From Actinomycetospora termitidis (GTDB lineage: Bacteria > Actinomycetota > Actinomycetes > Mycobacteriales > Pseudonocardiaceae), in NCBI RefSeq assembly GCF_030286555.1, contig NZ_JASVWF010000008.1, positions 186,001 to 250,000 on the forward strand: a stretch of DNA of 64,000 nucleotides, in the 5' to 3' direction. Both the position numbers and the translations under genes were made by a program. Under the pieces are notes generated by a model. That model was not told the origin of the DNA. It saw only the letters and a program-made list of their open reading frames with translations, and searched no databases. Shown piece after piece: positions 17,352-24,684 of the stretch. The first letter of the stretch is position 1, and each line of letters opens with the position of its first letter.

Positions 17352-18164
17352 GTGACCGCCCCGACCAGCAGCGACCTGGCGTCGCTGCTCCGGACCCGCT
17401 CGCTCGACGACGCCGCGCTGGCCGCGGCGAGCGTCGACGCCCCCGACCACCCGGTGCTGCCCGAGGCCAGCGTGGTCAAGGTCGGCGGCCAGAGCCTGAT
17501 GGACCGGGGCGCGGCCGCGGTGCTGCCCGTCGTCGAGGAACTCCTCGCGGCCCGCACAGAGCATCAGCTGCTCATCGGCACCGGCGGCGGCACCCGCGCC
17601 CGGCACGCCTACTCCCTGGCCGCCGAGCTCGGCCTGCCGACCGGCGTGCTCAGCGACGTCGGCTCCGCGGTCGCCGGCCAGAACGCCACGATGCTGGGCT
17701 ACCTGCTGGCCCGCCACGGCATCCCGGTCGTCGCGCCGAACGCGTTCGCCTCGCTGCCCCTGCACGTCGCCGAGGTCGGCGCCGCGATCTTCGCCGGCAT
17801 GCCGCCCTACGGCATGTGGCAGCGCGTGCCCGGCGAGGGCGTCATCCCGCCCTATCGCACCGACGCCGGCTGCTTCCTGGTCGCCGAGACCTACGGCTGC
17901 CGCCAGATGATCTACATCAAGGACGAGGACGGCCTCTACACCGCCAACCCGAAGAACGACCCCTCCGCGTCGTTCATCAGCGAGATCACCGTCGACGAGC
18001 TGCTCGCCCGCGACCTGCCCGACCTCGTCCTGGAGCGCGGCATGCTCGAGCTGCTGCGCGACGCTCGTCGCGTGCGGTCCGTCCAGGTGATCAACGGGCT
18101 GGTGCCCGGACGCATCACCGCCGCCCTCGCCGGCGAGCACGTCGGCACCATCATCTCGGCATAG
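17352..18164 (+). CDS. mosB: Molybdenum storage protein, beta-like subunit
   Basis: Amino-acid-kinase-fold protein of 270 aa that closely matches the Azotobacter vinelandii MoSto beta chain as I recall it, including IPPYRTDAGCFL, KDEDGLYTANPK and NGLVPGRITAALAGEHVG. In Azotobacter, alpha and beta subunits form a cage that stores polynuclear molybdate or tungstate in an ATP-dependent way. VVKVGGQSLMDRG is the N-terminal phosphate-binding strand of the kinase fold, and the DGLYTANP nucleotide loop is intact. GTG start with GAGGAA upstream. The alpha-like gene follows after 12 bp. A related uridylate-kinase-like protein is less likely given the MoSto-specific motifs. Confidence 0.87.
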   Translation: MTAPTSSDLASLLRTRSLDDAALAAASVDAPDHPVLPEASVVKVGGQSLMDRGAAAVLPVVEELLAARTEHQLLIGTGGGTRARHAYSLAAELGLPTGVLSDVGSAVAGQNATMLGYLLARHGIPVVAPNAFASLPLHVAEVGAAIFAGMPPYGMWQRVPGEGVIPPYRTDAGCFLVAETYGCRQMIYIKDEDGLYTANPKNDPSASFISEITVDELLARDLPDLVLERGMLELLRDARRVRSVQVINGLVPGRITAALAGEHVGTIISA

Positions 18165-18176
18165 AGGAGGACCACC

Positions 18177-18962
18177 ATGACCAGTGCGAAGGACGTCCCC
18201 TCGGCGCTGATGCGCCAGACCCTGCTCGACCGCGACCTCGTCCGCTCCGCCGACATCGAGCACGGCCCGGTCCGGCTGCTGCCCTGGCTCGACGTCGTCG
18301 TACTCGGCGGCTCGACGATCATCGACGGCGGCCGGGACACCCTGCTGCCCGTCGTCGACGAGCTGCGCTCCCTGCTCGGCTCGCGCCGCATGCTGATCCT
18401 GACCGGGGCCGGCGTCCGCGCCCGGCACGCGCTCGGTGTGGGCCTCGACCTGGGTCTGCCGACGGGTGCGCTCGCCGGGTTGGCTGCGACCGAGGCCGAG
18501 CAGAACGGGCACCTGGTCGCCGCGCTCCTCGCGAGCGAGGGCGTCTCGTACCTGCCGCACGGCGCGGTCGCCGGGCAGCTCGCGGTGCACCTGGCCGCTG
18601 CGCCCGCCGTCGTCTCGAACGGCTACCCGCCCTACGGCGTGCACGAGTTCACCTCGTCCGCGACGAAGCTGCCGCTGCACCGCACGGACGCCGGGGCGCT
18701 GCTGCTCGCCGACGCGCTGGGTGCGCGCTCGGTGACCTACGTGCGCGACGCCGCCGCTCTGGCCCGCTTCGGTGGTGCGGAGCGGGTCTCGGGCAAGGAG
18801 CTCCGCACCACCGACGCCGACCTGCCGCTGGACCGCATCGTCGGGGAACTGCTCGAGCGCGCCAAGCACGTCCGTGAGGTGCGGGTGGTCGACGGCACCA
18901 CGGCGGGACAGATCGGCAGTGCTCTCGCCGGCGAGCCGGCGGGCGTGGTGGTGCACGCCTGA
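18177..18962 (+). CDS. mosA: Molybdenum storage protein, alpha-like subunit (degenerate nucleotide loop)
   Basis: Second amino-acid-kinase-fold protein (261 aa), most like the MoSto alpha chain: RQTLLDRDL at the N-terminus, RLLPWLDVVVLGG, LILTGAGVRARHALGVGLDL and NGHLVAALLASEGVSYL. The ATG has GAGGAGG 6 nt upstream. Where alpha chains and the beta partner carry a DG-x-Y-x-A-x-P nucleotide loop, this protein has a shorter RDAAALARFGGAERVSG segment. The family loop I recall as PPYHHHEF reads PPYGVHEF here. It may therefore be a structural or regulatory subunit of a heteromeric cage. Confidence 0.82.
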   Translation: MTSAKDVPSALMRQTLLDRDLVRSADIEHGPVRLLPWLDVVVLGGSTIIDGGRDTLLPVVDELRSLLGSRRMLILTGAGVRARHALGVGLDLGLPTGALAGLAATEAEQNGHLVAALLASEGVSYLPHGAVAGQLAVHLAAAPAVVSNGYPPYGVHEFTSSATKLPLHRTDAGALLLADALGARSVTYVRDAAALARFGGAERVSGKELRTTDADLPLDRIVGELLERAKHVREVRVVDGTTAGQIGSALAGEPAGVVVHA

Positions 18963-19041
18963 GGTCGCTGTCGTCGGGGTGTCGGGTCACGGTGCTGACA
19001 CCCGACGTCAGGATCTCGCGGTTCGAGTCACGGCGCTGGCG

Positions 19042-19104
19042 ATGATCACCGGGCCCTCGGAGCCGTTGCGGGGCCTCGGGCAGCGCTCGGTACCCGCTCG
19101 TCGG
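19042..19104 (+). repeat. Palindromic repeat, TGATCA-type family
   Basis: Starts TGATCACCGGGCCCTCGG and ends CAGCGCTCGGTACCCGCTCG. First of three copies in the gap between the MoSto genes and the sigma-factor gene. Bases 18963-19041 show no gene or repeat. Confidence 0.8.
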
Positions 19105-19158
19105 GTGGCCGTCGGGTCGCCGTCGAGTCACCGTCGGTCGCCACCACCCGGCGCCCAC

Positions 19159-19290
19159 CTTGTCGCGGGCTCCCGACGCCCGGGCGACCGCTTGTCGCTG
19201 GGATTCCCAACGACAAGGTGCCACCGACGCGCCGGGAACCCGCGACAAGCGGCCCGCGGCACCTTGTCGTTCTGGTTCGCCGCGACAAGC
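19159..19290. repeat. Nested TTGTCG palindromic repeat
   Basis: Outer arms CTTGTCGCGGG / CCCGCGACAAG enclose an inner dyad CTTGTCGCTGGGATTCCC with AACGACAAGG. A further CTTGTCG...CGCGACAAG pair follows to 19290. This is one of the two best preserved copies in the window; the other is at 19749-19880. Confidence 0.85.
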
Positions 19291-19300
19291 CGCTGCAGCG

Positions 19301-19369
19301 TGATCACCAGGCCCTCAGCGTCGTCAGGAGCCCCGGTCGGCAGCGCTCGGTGCCCGCTCGGCGGGGGCG
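19301..19369 (+). repeat. Palindromic repeat, TGATCA-type family
   Basis: TGATCACCAGGCCCTCAGCG at the left and CAGCGCTCGGTGCCCGCTCG at the right. It directly follows the TTGTCG element, so the two families form a composite block here. Confidence 0.8.
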
Positions 19370-19444
19370 CCGCCGCCCCGGCACCACCTTGCCGAGGGGC
19401 GACGGGCGGGACACCATCCGGGCCTCGACATGAGGGGGCTCCAC

Positions 19445-19624
19445 ATGACGATCGTGGCCGTGGTCTGCGTCGTGGCACTGGCCGTGGTGGCGATCGGGGT
19501 GATGGTCGCGCTCAGGAAGGCCTTCCCGAACGCACATTGGTACGGCGCCTCGTCCGGCTCCGACGGGGGTCCGGGCGGCGACGGCGGGTGCGGGGGCGAC
19601 GGAGGTGGCGGGGGAACCTGCTGA
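19445..19624 (+). CDS. Single-pass membrane microprotein with Gly/Asp-rich tail
   Basis: Protein of 59 aa. An N-terminal membrane helix (about residues 3-24, TIVAVVCVVALAVVAIGVMV) is followed by a short basic stretch and a tail made almost wholly of Gly, Asp and Ser ending GGGGGTC, with one Cys in the tail and one at the end. The ATG at 19445 has GAGGGGG about 8 nt upstream; an ATG at 19430 is an alternative. Such Gly-rich single-pass proteins are common in actinobacteria, without a known role. It lies between two composite repeat blocks. Confidence 0.6.
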   Translation: MTIVAVVCVVALAVVAIGVMVALRKAFPNAHWYGASSGSDGGPGGDGGCGGDGGGGGTC

Positions 19625-19662
19625 GCGGGCCCGCCGTGGTCACGCGCGAGCCCGTCGGGACA

Positions 19663-19726
19663 TGATCACCAGGCCTTGAGGGCTGTCGCGGGAGTCGGTC
19701 GACAGCGCTCAGTGCCCGCTCGGCGG
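19663..19726 (+). repeat. Palindromic repeat, TGATCA-type family
   Basis: Begins TGATCACCAGGCCTTGAG and ends GACAGCGCTCAGTGCCCGCTCG. Followed 22 bp later by another TTGTCG element, repeating the composite order of 19042-19290. Confidence 0.8.
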
Positions 19727-19748
19727 GGGCGCCGCCGCCTGGCTCCAT

Positions 19749-19880
19749 CTTGTCGCGGCGTACCCACGAGCGGGCGCCACCTTGTCGCTGGGAATCACAA
19801 CGACAAGGTGAACGGGGCGGCCCGAGAACCCACGACAAGCTGCCATCGGCACCCTGTCGTTGTGGTTCGCCGCGACAAGG
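19749..19880. repeat. Nested TTGTCG palindromic repeat
   Basis: Same architecture as 19159-19290 and exactly the same length (132 nt). The central dyad reads CTTGTCGCTGGGAATCAC then AACGACAAGG. The arms are conserved while the linkers differ, as expected if the folded structure is what matters. It ends 15 bp before the stop of the sigma-factor gene. Confidence 0.85.
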
Positions 19881-19895
19881 CGGCCCCGGCTGACG

Positions 19896-21128
19896 TCAGG
19901 CGCCGAGCCGCGCGACGCGGTCACGGAGGAACGCCCGCTCGGTGTCGTTACCCGCCAGGGCGACGGCCTCGTCGTAGGCCACGCGGGCCTCGTCGGCGCG
20001 CCCGAGCCGGACGAGCAGGTCTGCCCGCGTCGCCGGCAGCAGGTGGTAGCCCGGGATGTCGAGGGCGTCGACGGCCTCCAGCGCCGCCGCGGGGCCGCGA
20101 ACCTCGGCGAGGGCCACGGCCCGGTTGAGGGCGACGATCGGTGTCGGAGAGAGGGCCAGCAGCTGGTCGTAGAGCGCCAGCACCTGCGTCCAGTCGGTGG
20201 CGTCGCCGTCGGTGTGCACGGCGTTGATGGCGGCCTGGATCTGGTACGGCCCCGGTCGACCGCGGCGCAGGCACTGCCGGACGAGCTCGTGGCCCTCGGC
20301 GATCAGGTCCCGGCTCCACAGCGTGCGGTCCTGATCGGCCAGCGTGACCAGCTCCCCGGAGGCACCCACCCGGGCCGGCCGCCGCGCCTCCGTCAGCAGG
20401 AGCAGCGCGAGCAGCCCCAGCACCTCGGGCTCGTCGGGCATCAACTCGGCCAGGGCCCGCGTGAGCCGCACCGCCTCCGCAGAGAGGTCGGTGCGCAGGA
20501 GCGGGCCCGCCGTCGCCGTGTAGCCCTCGTTGAAGATCAGGTAGAGGACGGTGAGCACCGGCGGCAGCCGGTCGGGCAGCTCGGCCTCCCCCGGCACCCG
20601 GTAGGGGATCGCGGCGTCCCGGATCTTCTTCTTCGCCCGCACGATGCGCTGCGAGATCGTCGCCTCCGGCACGACGTAGGCCCGGGCGATCTCCGGGACC
20701 TCGAGCCCGCCGAGCAGGCGCAGGGTCAGGGCGGTCTGCGCGAGCGGCGAGAGCGCCGGGTGGCAGCAGGTGAAGATCAGGCGCAGCTGGTCGTCGCGCA
20801 CCGGCCCCACCTCCTCGGTCTCGTCCGGCCCGAGCAGCAGCAGGGCCTGTTCGTGACGGTGCTCGCGCGTCGACTCCCGACGCAGGCGGTCGATCGCCCG
20901 GCGGCGGGCGGTGGTGACGATCCAGGCGCCTGGGTTGTCCGGCGGCCGCTCCCCCGGCCGGGACCAGGCCTCCAGCGCCACCGCGAACGCGTCCTGCACG
21001 GCCTCCTCGGCGAGTCCGATGTCGCCGAGGAGGCGCGTCAGGGTGGCGACGCACCGGCCGTACTCGGCCCGGTAGACGCTGGTCAGGTCCATCGGGTCCG
21101 GAGACGCAGCGGAGCGGAGCTCGACCAT
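19896..21128 (-). CDS. ECF42-like RNA polymerase sigma factor with long C-terminal extension
   Basis: Extracytoplasmic-function sigma factor of 410 aa. Region 2 (about residues 15-85, [14 protein letters not shown]) and region 4 (about 120-185, [20 protein letters not shown]) are followed by some 210 residues of helical, TPR-like extension. That architecture, with a DGPF-domain gene upstream, defines the ECF42 group, which lacks a classical anti-sigma factor; the extension is needed for activity in the studied member. The start lies 4 bp after the DGPF stop, so the two are coupled. An internal ATG at 21092 is an alternative start. Confidence 0.92.
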   Translation of the reverse strand: MVELRSAASPDPMDLTSVYRAEYGRCVATLTRLLGDIGLAEEAVQDAFAVALEAWSRPGERPPDNPGAWIVTTARRRAIDRLRRESTREHRHEQALLLLGPDETEEVGPVRDDQLRLIFTCCHPALSPLAQTALTLRLLGGLEVPEIARAYVVPEATISQRIVRAKKKIRDAAIPYRVPGEAELPDRLPPVLTVLYLIFNEGYTATAGPLLRTDLSAEAVRLTRALAELMPDEPEVLGLLALLLLTEARRPARVGASGELVTLADQDRTLWSRDLIAEGHELVRQCLRRGRPGPYQIQAAINAVHTDGDATDWTQVLALYDQLLALSPTPIVALNRAVALAEVRGPAAALEAVDALDIPGYHLLPATRADLLVRLGRADEARVAYDEAVALAGNDTERAFLRDRVARLGA

Positions 21129-21132
21129 CGGG

Positions 21133-21477
21133 TCAGGCGATCCCGTCGAAGGGCCGGACCTCGATGGGCGCGCCGCAGGCCTCCGCGGTCCGCTCCGCCC
21201 AGGCCAGTGCCTCGTCGAGGTTCTCCAGCTCGAGGACGTAGAACCCGCCGAGCTGCTCCTTCGTCTCGGCGAACGGCCCGTCCGTCATCGTCGTGCTGCC
21301 GCCCTCGACGCGGACGACCGTGGCGCTGTCGGAGGGCAGCAGCCCGCCGGCGAACACCCAGACGCCCTGGGCCTTCATCTCGTCGTTGACCGCGCCGACG
21401 CGGGCGAACATCGCGTCCATCTCCTCGGCGGAGGGCTGCGGCCGGCTCTCGTCCATCCGGACACCCAGCAGGTAGTG
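21133..21477 (-). CDS. DGPF-domain (YCII-related) protein, sigma-factor partner
   Basis: Small ferredoxin-like-fold protein of 115 aa with [17 protein letters not shown] in the middle, the DGPF motif. Genes of this family accompany ECF41/42-type sigma factors almost invariably; their biochemical role is unknown. I chose the GTG at 21477 because AAGGAG lies 8 nt upstream. The GTG at 21489 has no room for a ribosome binding site. Transcribed with the sigma-factor gene. Confidence 0.9.
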   Translation of the reverse strand, partial: HYLLGVRMDESRPQPSAEEMDAMFARVGAVNDEMKAQGVWVFAGGLLPSDSATVVRVEGGSTTMTDGPFAETKEQLGGFYVLELENLDEALAWAERTAEACGAPIEVRPFDGIA

Positions 21478-21514
21478 CACGGCACTCACTCCTTCTCGCA
21501 GGTCGCGGTCGGTC

Positions 21515-21937
21515 TCAGGCCAGCCGGCGCGCGACGACCGGGATCACGATCGCAGCGGCGACCACGTGGGTCAGCATCAGCAGCATCTTCGTCGCCGTGG
21601 TCGAGTCGGCCAGCACGTCCGGCACGAGGGAGAGCACCGTCAGGACGACGGTGGTGCGGACCCACGTGGTGCGCGGGCTCCGGGCGAAGCGGCGCAAGGC
21701 CGTGGCGATGACCAGCCCGACGACGCAGAAGATCACGGTCAGGAACCCGAAGCCGAGCGCCGGGATCGGCTGGCCGGACATGTCGGTGCTGACGCCGACG
21801 ACCGGGCCGATCGCGGCGATGGCCGTGGTGGCGACGGCGGCCGCGACGGTGGCGCCCGCGCCGGCCAGCAGCATCGAGCCGAGGCCCGGCGTCGCGACGG
21901 TGGTGGTGGAGGCGTCGGTGGCGGTGGTGACGGACAT
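21515..21937 (-). CDS. Four-helix membrane protein, DUF6069-like
   Basis: Integral membrane protein of 140 aa. After a Thr/Ala-rich N-terminus of about 20 residues come four hydrophobic segments (about 23-48, 63-85, 95-112 and 118-138). The ATG at 21937 follows GGGAG by 5 nt. It resembles small DUF6069 proteins of actinobacteria, whose function is unknown. It lies 37 bp upstream of the DGPF-sigma pair on the same strand and may belong to the same transcript. Confidence 0.7.
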   Translation of the reverse strand: MSVTTATDASTTTVATPGLGSMLLAGAGATVAAAVATTAIAAIGPVVGVSTDMSGQPIPALGFGFLTVIFCVVGLVIATALRRFARSPRTTWVRTTVVLTVLSLVPDVLADSTTATKMLLMLTHVVAAAIVIPVVARRLA

Positions 21938-22044
21938 GATGACTCCCGGTGGCTCCCGGAGCGGCCCCGCTGGCCGCTCCCTCACCCAGGCGTCGAACGG
22001 GCCCCCACAGGTTTCGACATCCCCCGGGAAAAAAGTTCTCGGAT

Positions 22045-22455
22045 TCAGAGCGACGGCAGGACGTGGTCGCGGAAGAACCGGCCGTCGGCGGGGTTCGAGA
22101 GCATGTCCGCCACCCGGTCGGCCGGCACCCAGCGGGCCTCCGGGTTCGCGGGATCGAGCGGCGCGAGGTCGGCGGCGGGACTCGTGAAGAGGAAGAGCGT
22201 GATGGTCTTGCGCTCGGGCAGCCCGCCGCCGACGCCGAGCCGGGTGTAGGACCCCAGCTCCCGCACCAGGTCCAGGTCGGCCAGCCCGCACTCCTCGTGG
22301 ATCTCGCGTCGCGCCGCGTCCAGCACCGCCTCGCCGGGGTCGACGTGACCCTTCGGCAACGACCACGTCCGGGCCCGCTGGCGCACGACGACCACCCGGC
22401 CGTCCGGGTCGACGACCACGCCGCCCGCCGCTTCGCTGTGGAACACGGAGGTCAT
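22045..22455 (-). CDS. Nudix hydrolase
   Basis: Pyrophosphohydrolase of 136 aa. The Nudix box is complete: GHVDPGEAVLDAARREIHEE followed by CGL, around residues 37-59, giving the metal-binding REIHEE helix. SLPKGHVDPGEAV resembles NTP- and diadenosine-polyphosphate-cleaving members, but the substrate cannot be assigned. The ATG at 22455 is the first start consistent with the fold. The gene is divergent from the SnoaL-like gene at 22525, leaving a 69-bp shared promoter region. Confidence 0.9.
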   Translation of the reverse strand: MTSVFHSEAAGGVVVDPDGRVVVVRQRARTWSLPKGHVDPGEAVLDAARREIHEECGLADLDLVRELGSYTRLGVGGGLPERKTITLFLFTSPAADLAPLDPANPEARWVPADRVADMLSNPADGRFFRDHVLPSL

Positions 22456-22524
22456 CGTGCCTGTCCGCGACGAGTTCCGAATACATGACGGCAGGTGTCG
22501 TGTATCCCCCACGACACTGCTCCC

Positions 22525-22884
22525 ATGAACACCACACGAGCCACCGAGATCGCCACCTCCTACTTCACCGCCTGGTCGTCCGGGGACACCGACACGGCCG
22601 CGTCGTACCTCGTCGACGACGTCGTCATCAGCGCCCCCAGCGGCGAGTTCCACGGCCACGACGGCTTCCACCGGTTCATGGACCGCTTCGTCACGATGCT
22701 CACCGGGGTCTCCGGCTTCACCGCGTACGGCGACGACAGCACCGCGGTGCTCTGGTACGAGACGCACCTGACGCCGGTGCCGACCCTGCCCGCGGGCGAG
22801 CGCATCACGGTCGACGGCGACCGGATCACGCGCATCGACATCACGTTCGACCGCCTGCCCATGACGCAGGCGGCCACCTCGTAG
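22525..22884 (+). CDS. SnoaL-like / nuclear transport factor 2 fold protein
   Basis: Small cone-fold protein of 119 aa. It begins ATEIATSYFTAWSSGDTD and continues VDDVVISAPSGEFHGHDGF, the usual opening of SnoaL-like polyketide-cyclase or ketosteroid-isomerase relatives. No catalytic assignment is possible. The ATG at 22525 lacks a strong ribosome binding site. Divergent from the Nudix gene. Confidence 0.75.
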   Translation: MNTTRATEIATSYFTAWSSGDTDTAASYLVDDVVISAPSGEFHGHDGFHRFMDRFVTMLTGVSGFTAYGDDSTAVLWYETHLTPVPTLPAGERITVDGDRITRIDITFDRLPMTQAATS

Positions 22885-22940
22885 CGCGACTTGTCCGGAA
22901 CGGCCCCGGACGACGGGTCCCGGTTGGCACACTCCGGGGC

Positions 22941-23216
22941 ATGGCGGTGGAGGAGACGGTCGTCGTGGTCCCGCTGCACGCGCTGCCGCACGACGACGAG
23001 GCGGTGTGCGAGCTCCGGCTGCTGACCGACGACCGGCTCGCCCTGCCCGTGTACGCGAGCGTCGAGGAGCTCGTGGCCTGCTGCGGCGGCGAGCAGCCGT
23101 GGATGACGGTCCTCGCCGACCGGGTGCCGGAGCTGCGGGACGCGACCGGGGCCGACGTCGTCGTGGAGGGCCTGCAGCTGCCCGCCGAGGCGCGCCACGG
23201 GCGGGCGGTCGGGTGA
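22941..23216 (+). CDS. Small acidic hypothetical protein, first gene of a WXG100-type locus
   Basis: Protein of 91 aa with no membrane segment. It resembles short SAV_915-type actinobacterial proteins (ELRLLTDDRLALPVYASVEEL), a weak match. CACACT lies 7 nt before the ATG, so the transcript may be leaderless. Its stop overlaps the start of the next gene (GTGA), which ties it to the WXG100-type genes downstream; a chaperone or accessory role is possible but not shown. Confidence 0.65.
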   Translation: MAVEETVVVVPLHALPHDDEAVCELRLLTDDRLALPVYASVEELVACCGGEQPWMTVLADRVPELRDATGADVVVEGLQLPAEARHGRAVG

Positions 23217-23506
23217 GCACCCCCGGCTACGACGTCGACCTCGCACGGGTCGACGGGATCGCGGCCGCCCTCGACGCCGCGGCCGACCCGCTGACCGCGG
23301 CCGGGGACGGCGCCACCGACGTGCCGCAGGCCGGCCCCGTGACCGGCGAGGTCATCTCGTACGTCGGCGCGCTCGCCCGGGCGGTGTCGGGGCTGGTCGA
23401 GGGCACCGCGGGCACGGCGGGCGCCGCCCGCTCGGCGGCGGTCGCCTACCGCGACACGGACCGCCGGGCCGCGGCGGCCCTCGACGCCGCGGTCCCGGGG
23501 TCCTGA
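23213..23506 (+). CDS. EspC/WXG100-like small helical protein
   Basis: Protein of 97 aa, largely Ala-rich helix in two halves (residues about 8-30 and 45-90), opening YDVDLARVDGIAAALDAAAD. The size and helix pattern match small ESX/type VII secretion-associated proteins of the EspC and WXG100 kind, although the WXG turn itself is absent. Its GTG overlaps the previous stop, and the next gene follows after 2 bp. Confidence 0.65.
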   Translation: MSTPGYDVDLARVDGIAAALDAAADPLTAAGDGATDVPQAGPVTGEVISYVGALARAVSGLVEGTAGTAGAARSAAVAYRDTDRRAAAALDAAVPGS

Positions 23507-23508
23507 CG

Positions 23509-24684
23509 ATGCCGATCGACACCGCGATCGACGCCGAGGCCGGGTCCTGCCGCGCGACCGCCCGCTGGCTCTCCTCCGTCGGCCAGGGCGCCGAGCGGAC
23601 CGCCGACCAGGTCAACACCACCCGCCAGCAGTCGAGCGGCGCCTGGGAGGGCGCAGCCGGCGACGGCTTCCGCGACCGTGCCACACAGCTCTGCACGGCG
23701 GGCGACGAGGTGGCCGGCAACGCCCGCGGCGCTGCCGCCGCGATGTCCGCCTTCGCGGACGCCGTCGACGCCGTGACGGCCGACATGGCCCGCGCCCGGG
23801 CGGTCGCGGCCGGCGCGGGCCTGCCCGTGCAGGGCGAGGTCATCGGCGAGCCCACCGCGGTGGTGCCCGGTCCGCTCGCGCCCGACGCGCCGCCCGACGT
23901 CGCCGCCGGCCACCGGCAGGCGACGGACGCGGCCACCGCCCAGCAGCGCGCCTTCGACGAGGCGGCCACCATCGCCGGCACTGCCCGCACCCGGTACACC
24001 GAGGCGCAGGACCGGCTGCGGTCCGGCCTCACGGCGCCGACCGACTGGCTGAACTCCTCCGCGACGACGTGGACCTTCCGCGGCGCGCTCGTGCCCGCCG
24101 TCACCGCGACCTCGTTGGTCGGCGCGGCCCGGCGGTGGGCGGACGTGGCGGAGCACTACGGCGAGGAGGCCCGGCTCTGGCAGCAGGCCCTGCACGTCGA
24201 GCCCGCGGCGCCCGGCGCGAGCTCGGTCGACCCGCGGGCACGCTACGAGGAGGCCCGGCGTCTGGCGGGACGGGCGAACGGTGCCGCCCTCTCGAACGCG
24301 CGGCTCCTGGGCGGCGCCCACGAGCTCCCCGGGATGGGGCGCGCCGTCGACCTCCTCGGCCGCCCGGCCGTCCCGGTGCCCGAGACCGCGACCGGGCTGC
24401 TCGGCCGGGTCGCGCCCGTCCTGCGCAGCGTCCCCGTCCTCGGGGTCGTCAGCACCGGGGCCGGCATCGGGCTCGACACCGCGGCGGGCCGCTCCGTCGG
24501 GTCCGCGACCGCCAAGAACGTCACCCAGACCCTGGCGGCCACCGCGACCACGGCCGGGACCGCCGCGCTCCTGGGGCTCGCCGTGGCCGGCGGCCCCGCG
24601 ACCCTCGTCGCGGTGGGCGCCGGTTTCGCCGTCTCGTGGGCGATCGGCGACCACTGGGACACCATCGAGGGCTGGTTCAGCTGA
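23509..24684 (+). CDS. WXG100-domain protein with glycine-zipper C-terminal hydrophobic domain
   Basis: Protein of 391 aa. Residues about 1-100 are a WXG100-like helical hairpin (SSGAWEGAAGDGFRDRA has the W-x-G turn). A long coiled middle follows to about residue 230. The C-terminus, about 300-380, is Gly/Ala-rich and hydrophobic (LGVVSTGAGIGLDTAAGRSV, TAALLGLAVAGGPATLVAVG) and ends WAIGDHWDTIEGWFS. This layout recalls LXG/WXG polymorphic effectors secreted by type VII systems with a membrane-active C-terminal domain. The gene downstream encodes a membrane protein that could protect against it. Toxicity is a hypothesis, and no secretion apparatus lies in this window. Confidence 0.72.
   Translation: MPIDTAIDAEAGSCRATARWLSSVGQGAERTADQVNTTRQQSSGAWEGAAGDGFRDRATQLCTAGDEVAGNARGAAAAMSAFADAVDAVTADMARARAVAAGAGLPVQGEVIGEPTAVVPGPLAPDAPPDVAAGHRQATDAATAQQRAFDEAATIAGTARTRYTEAQDRLRSGLTAPTDWLNSSATTWTFRGALVPAVTATSLVGAARRWADVAEHYGEEARLWQQALHVEPAAPGASSVDPRARYEEARRLAGRANGAALSNARLLGGAHELPGMGRAVDLLGRPAVPVPETATGLLGRVAPVLRSVPVLGVVSTGAGIGLDTAAGRSVGSATAKNVTQTLAATATTAGTAALLGLAVAGGPATLVAVGAGFAVSWAIGDHWDTIEGWFS

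Noticed and set aside
18963-19895. Insertion sequence remnant behind the repeat block
   Set aside because: No transposase fragment in any frame and no target duplication was seen; the block is made only of short palindromic elements.
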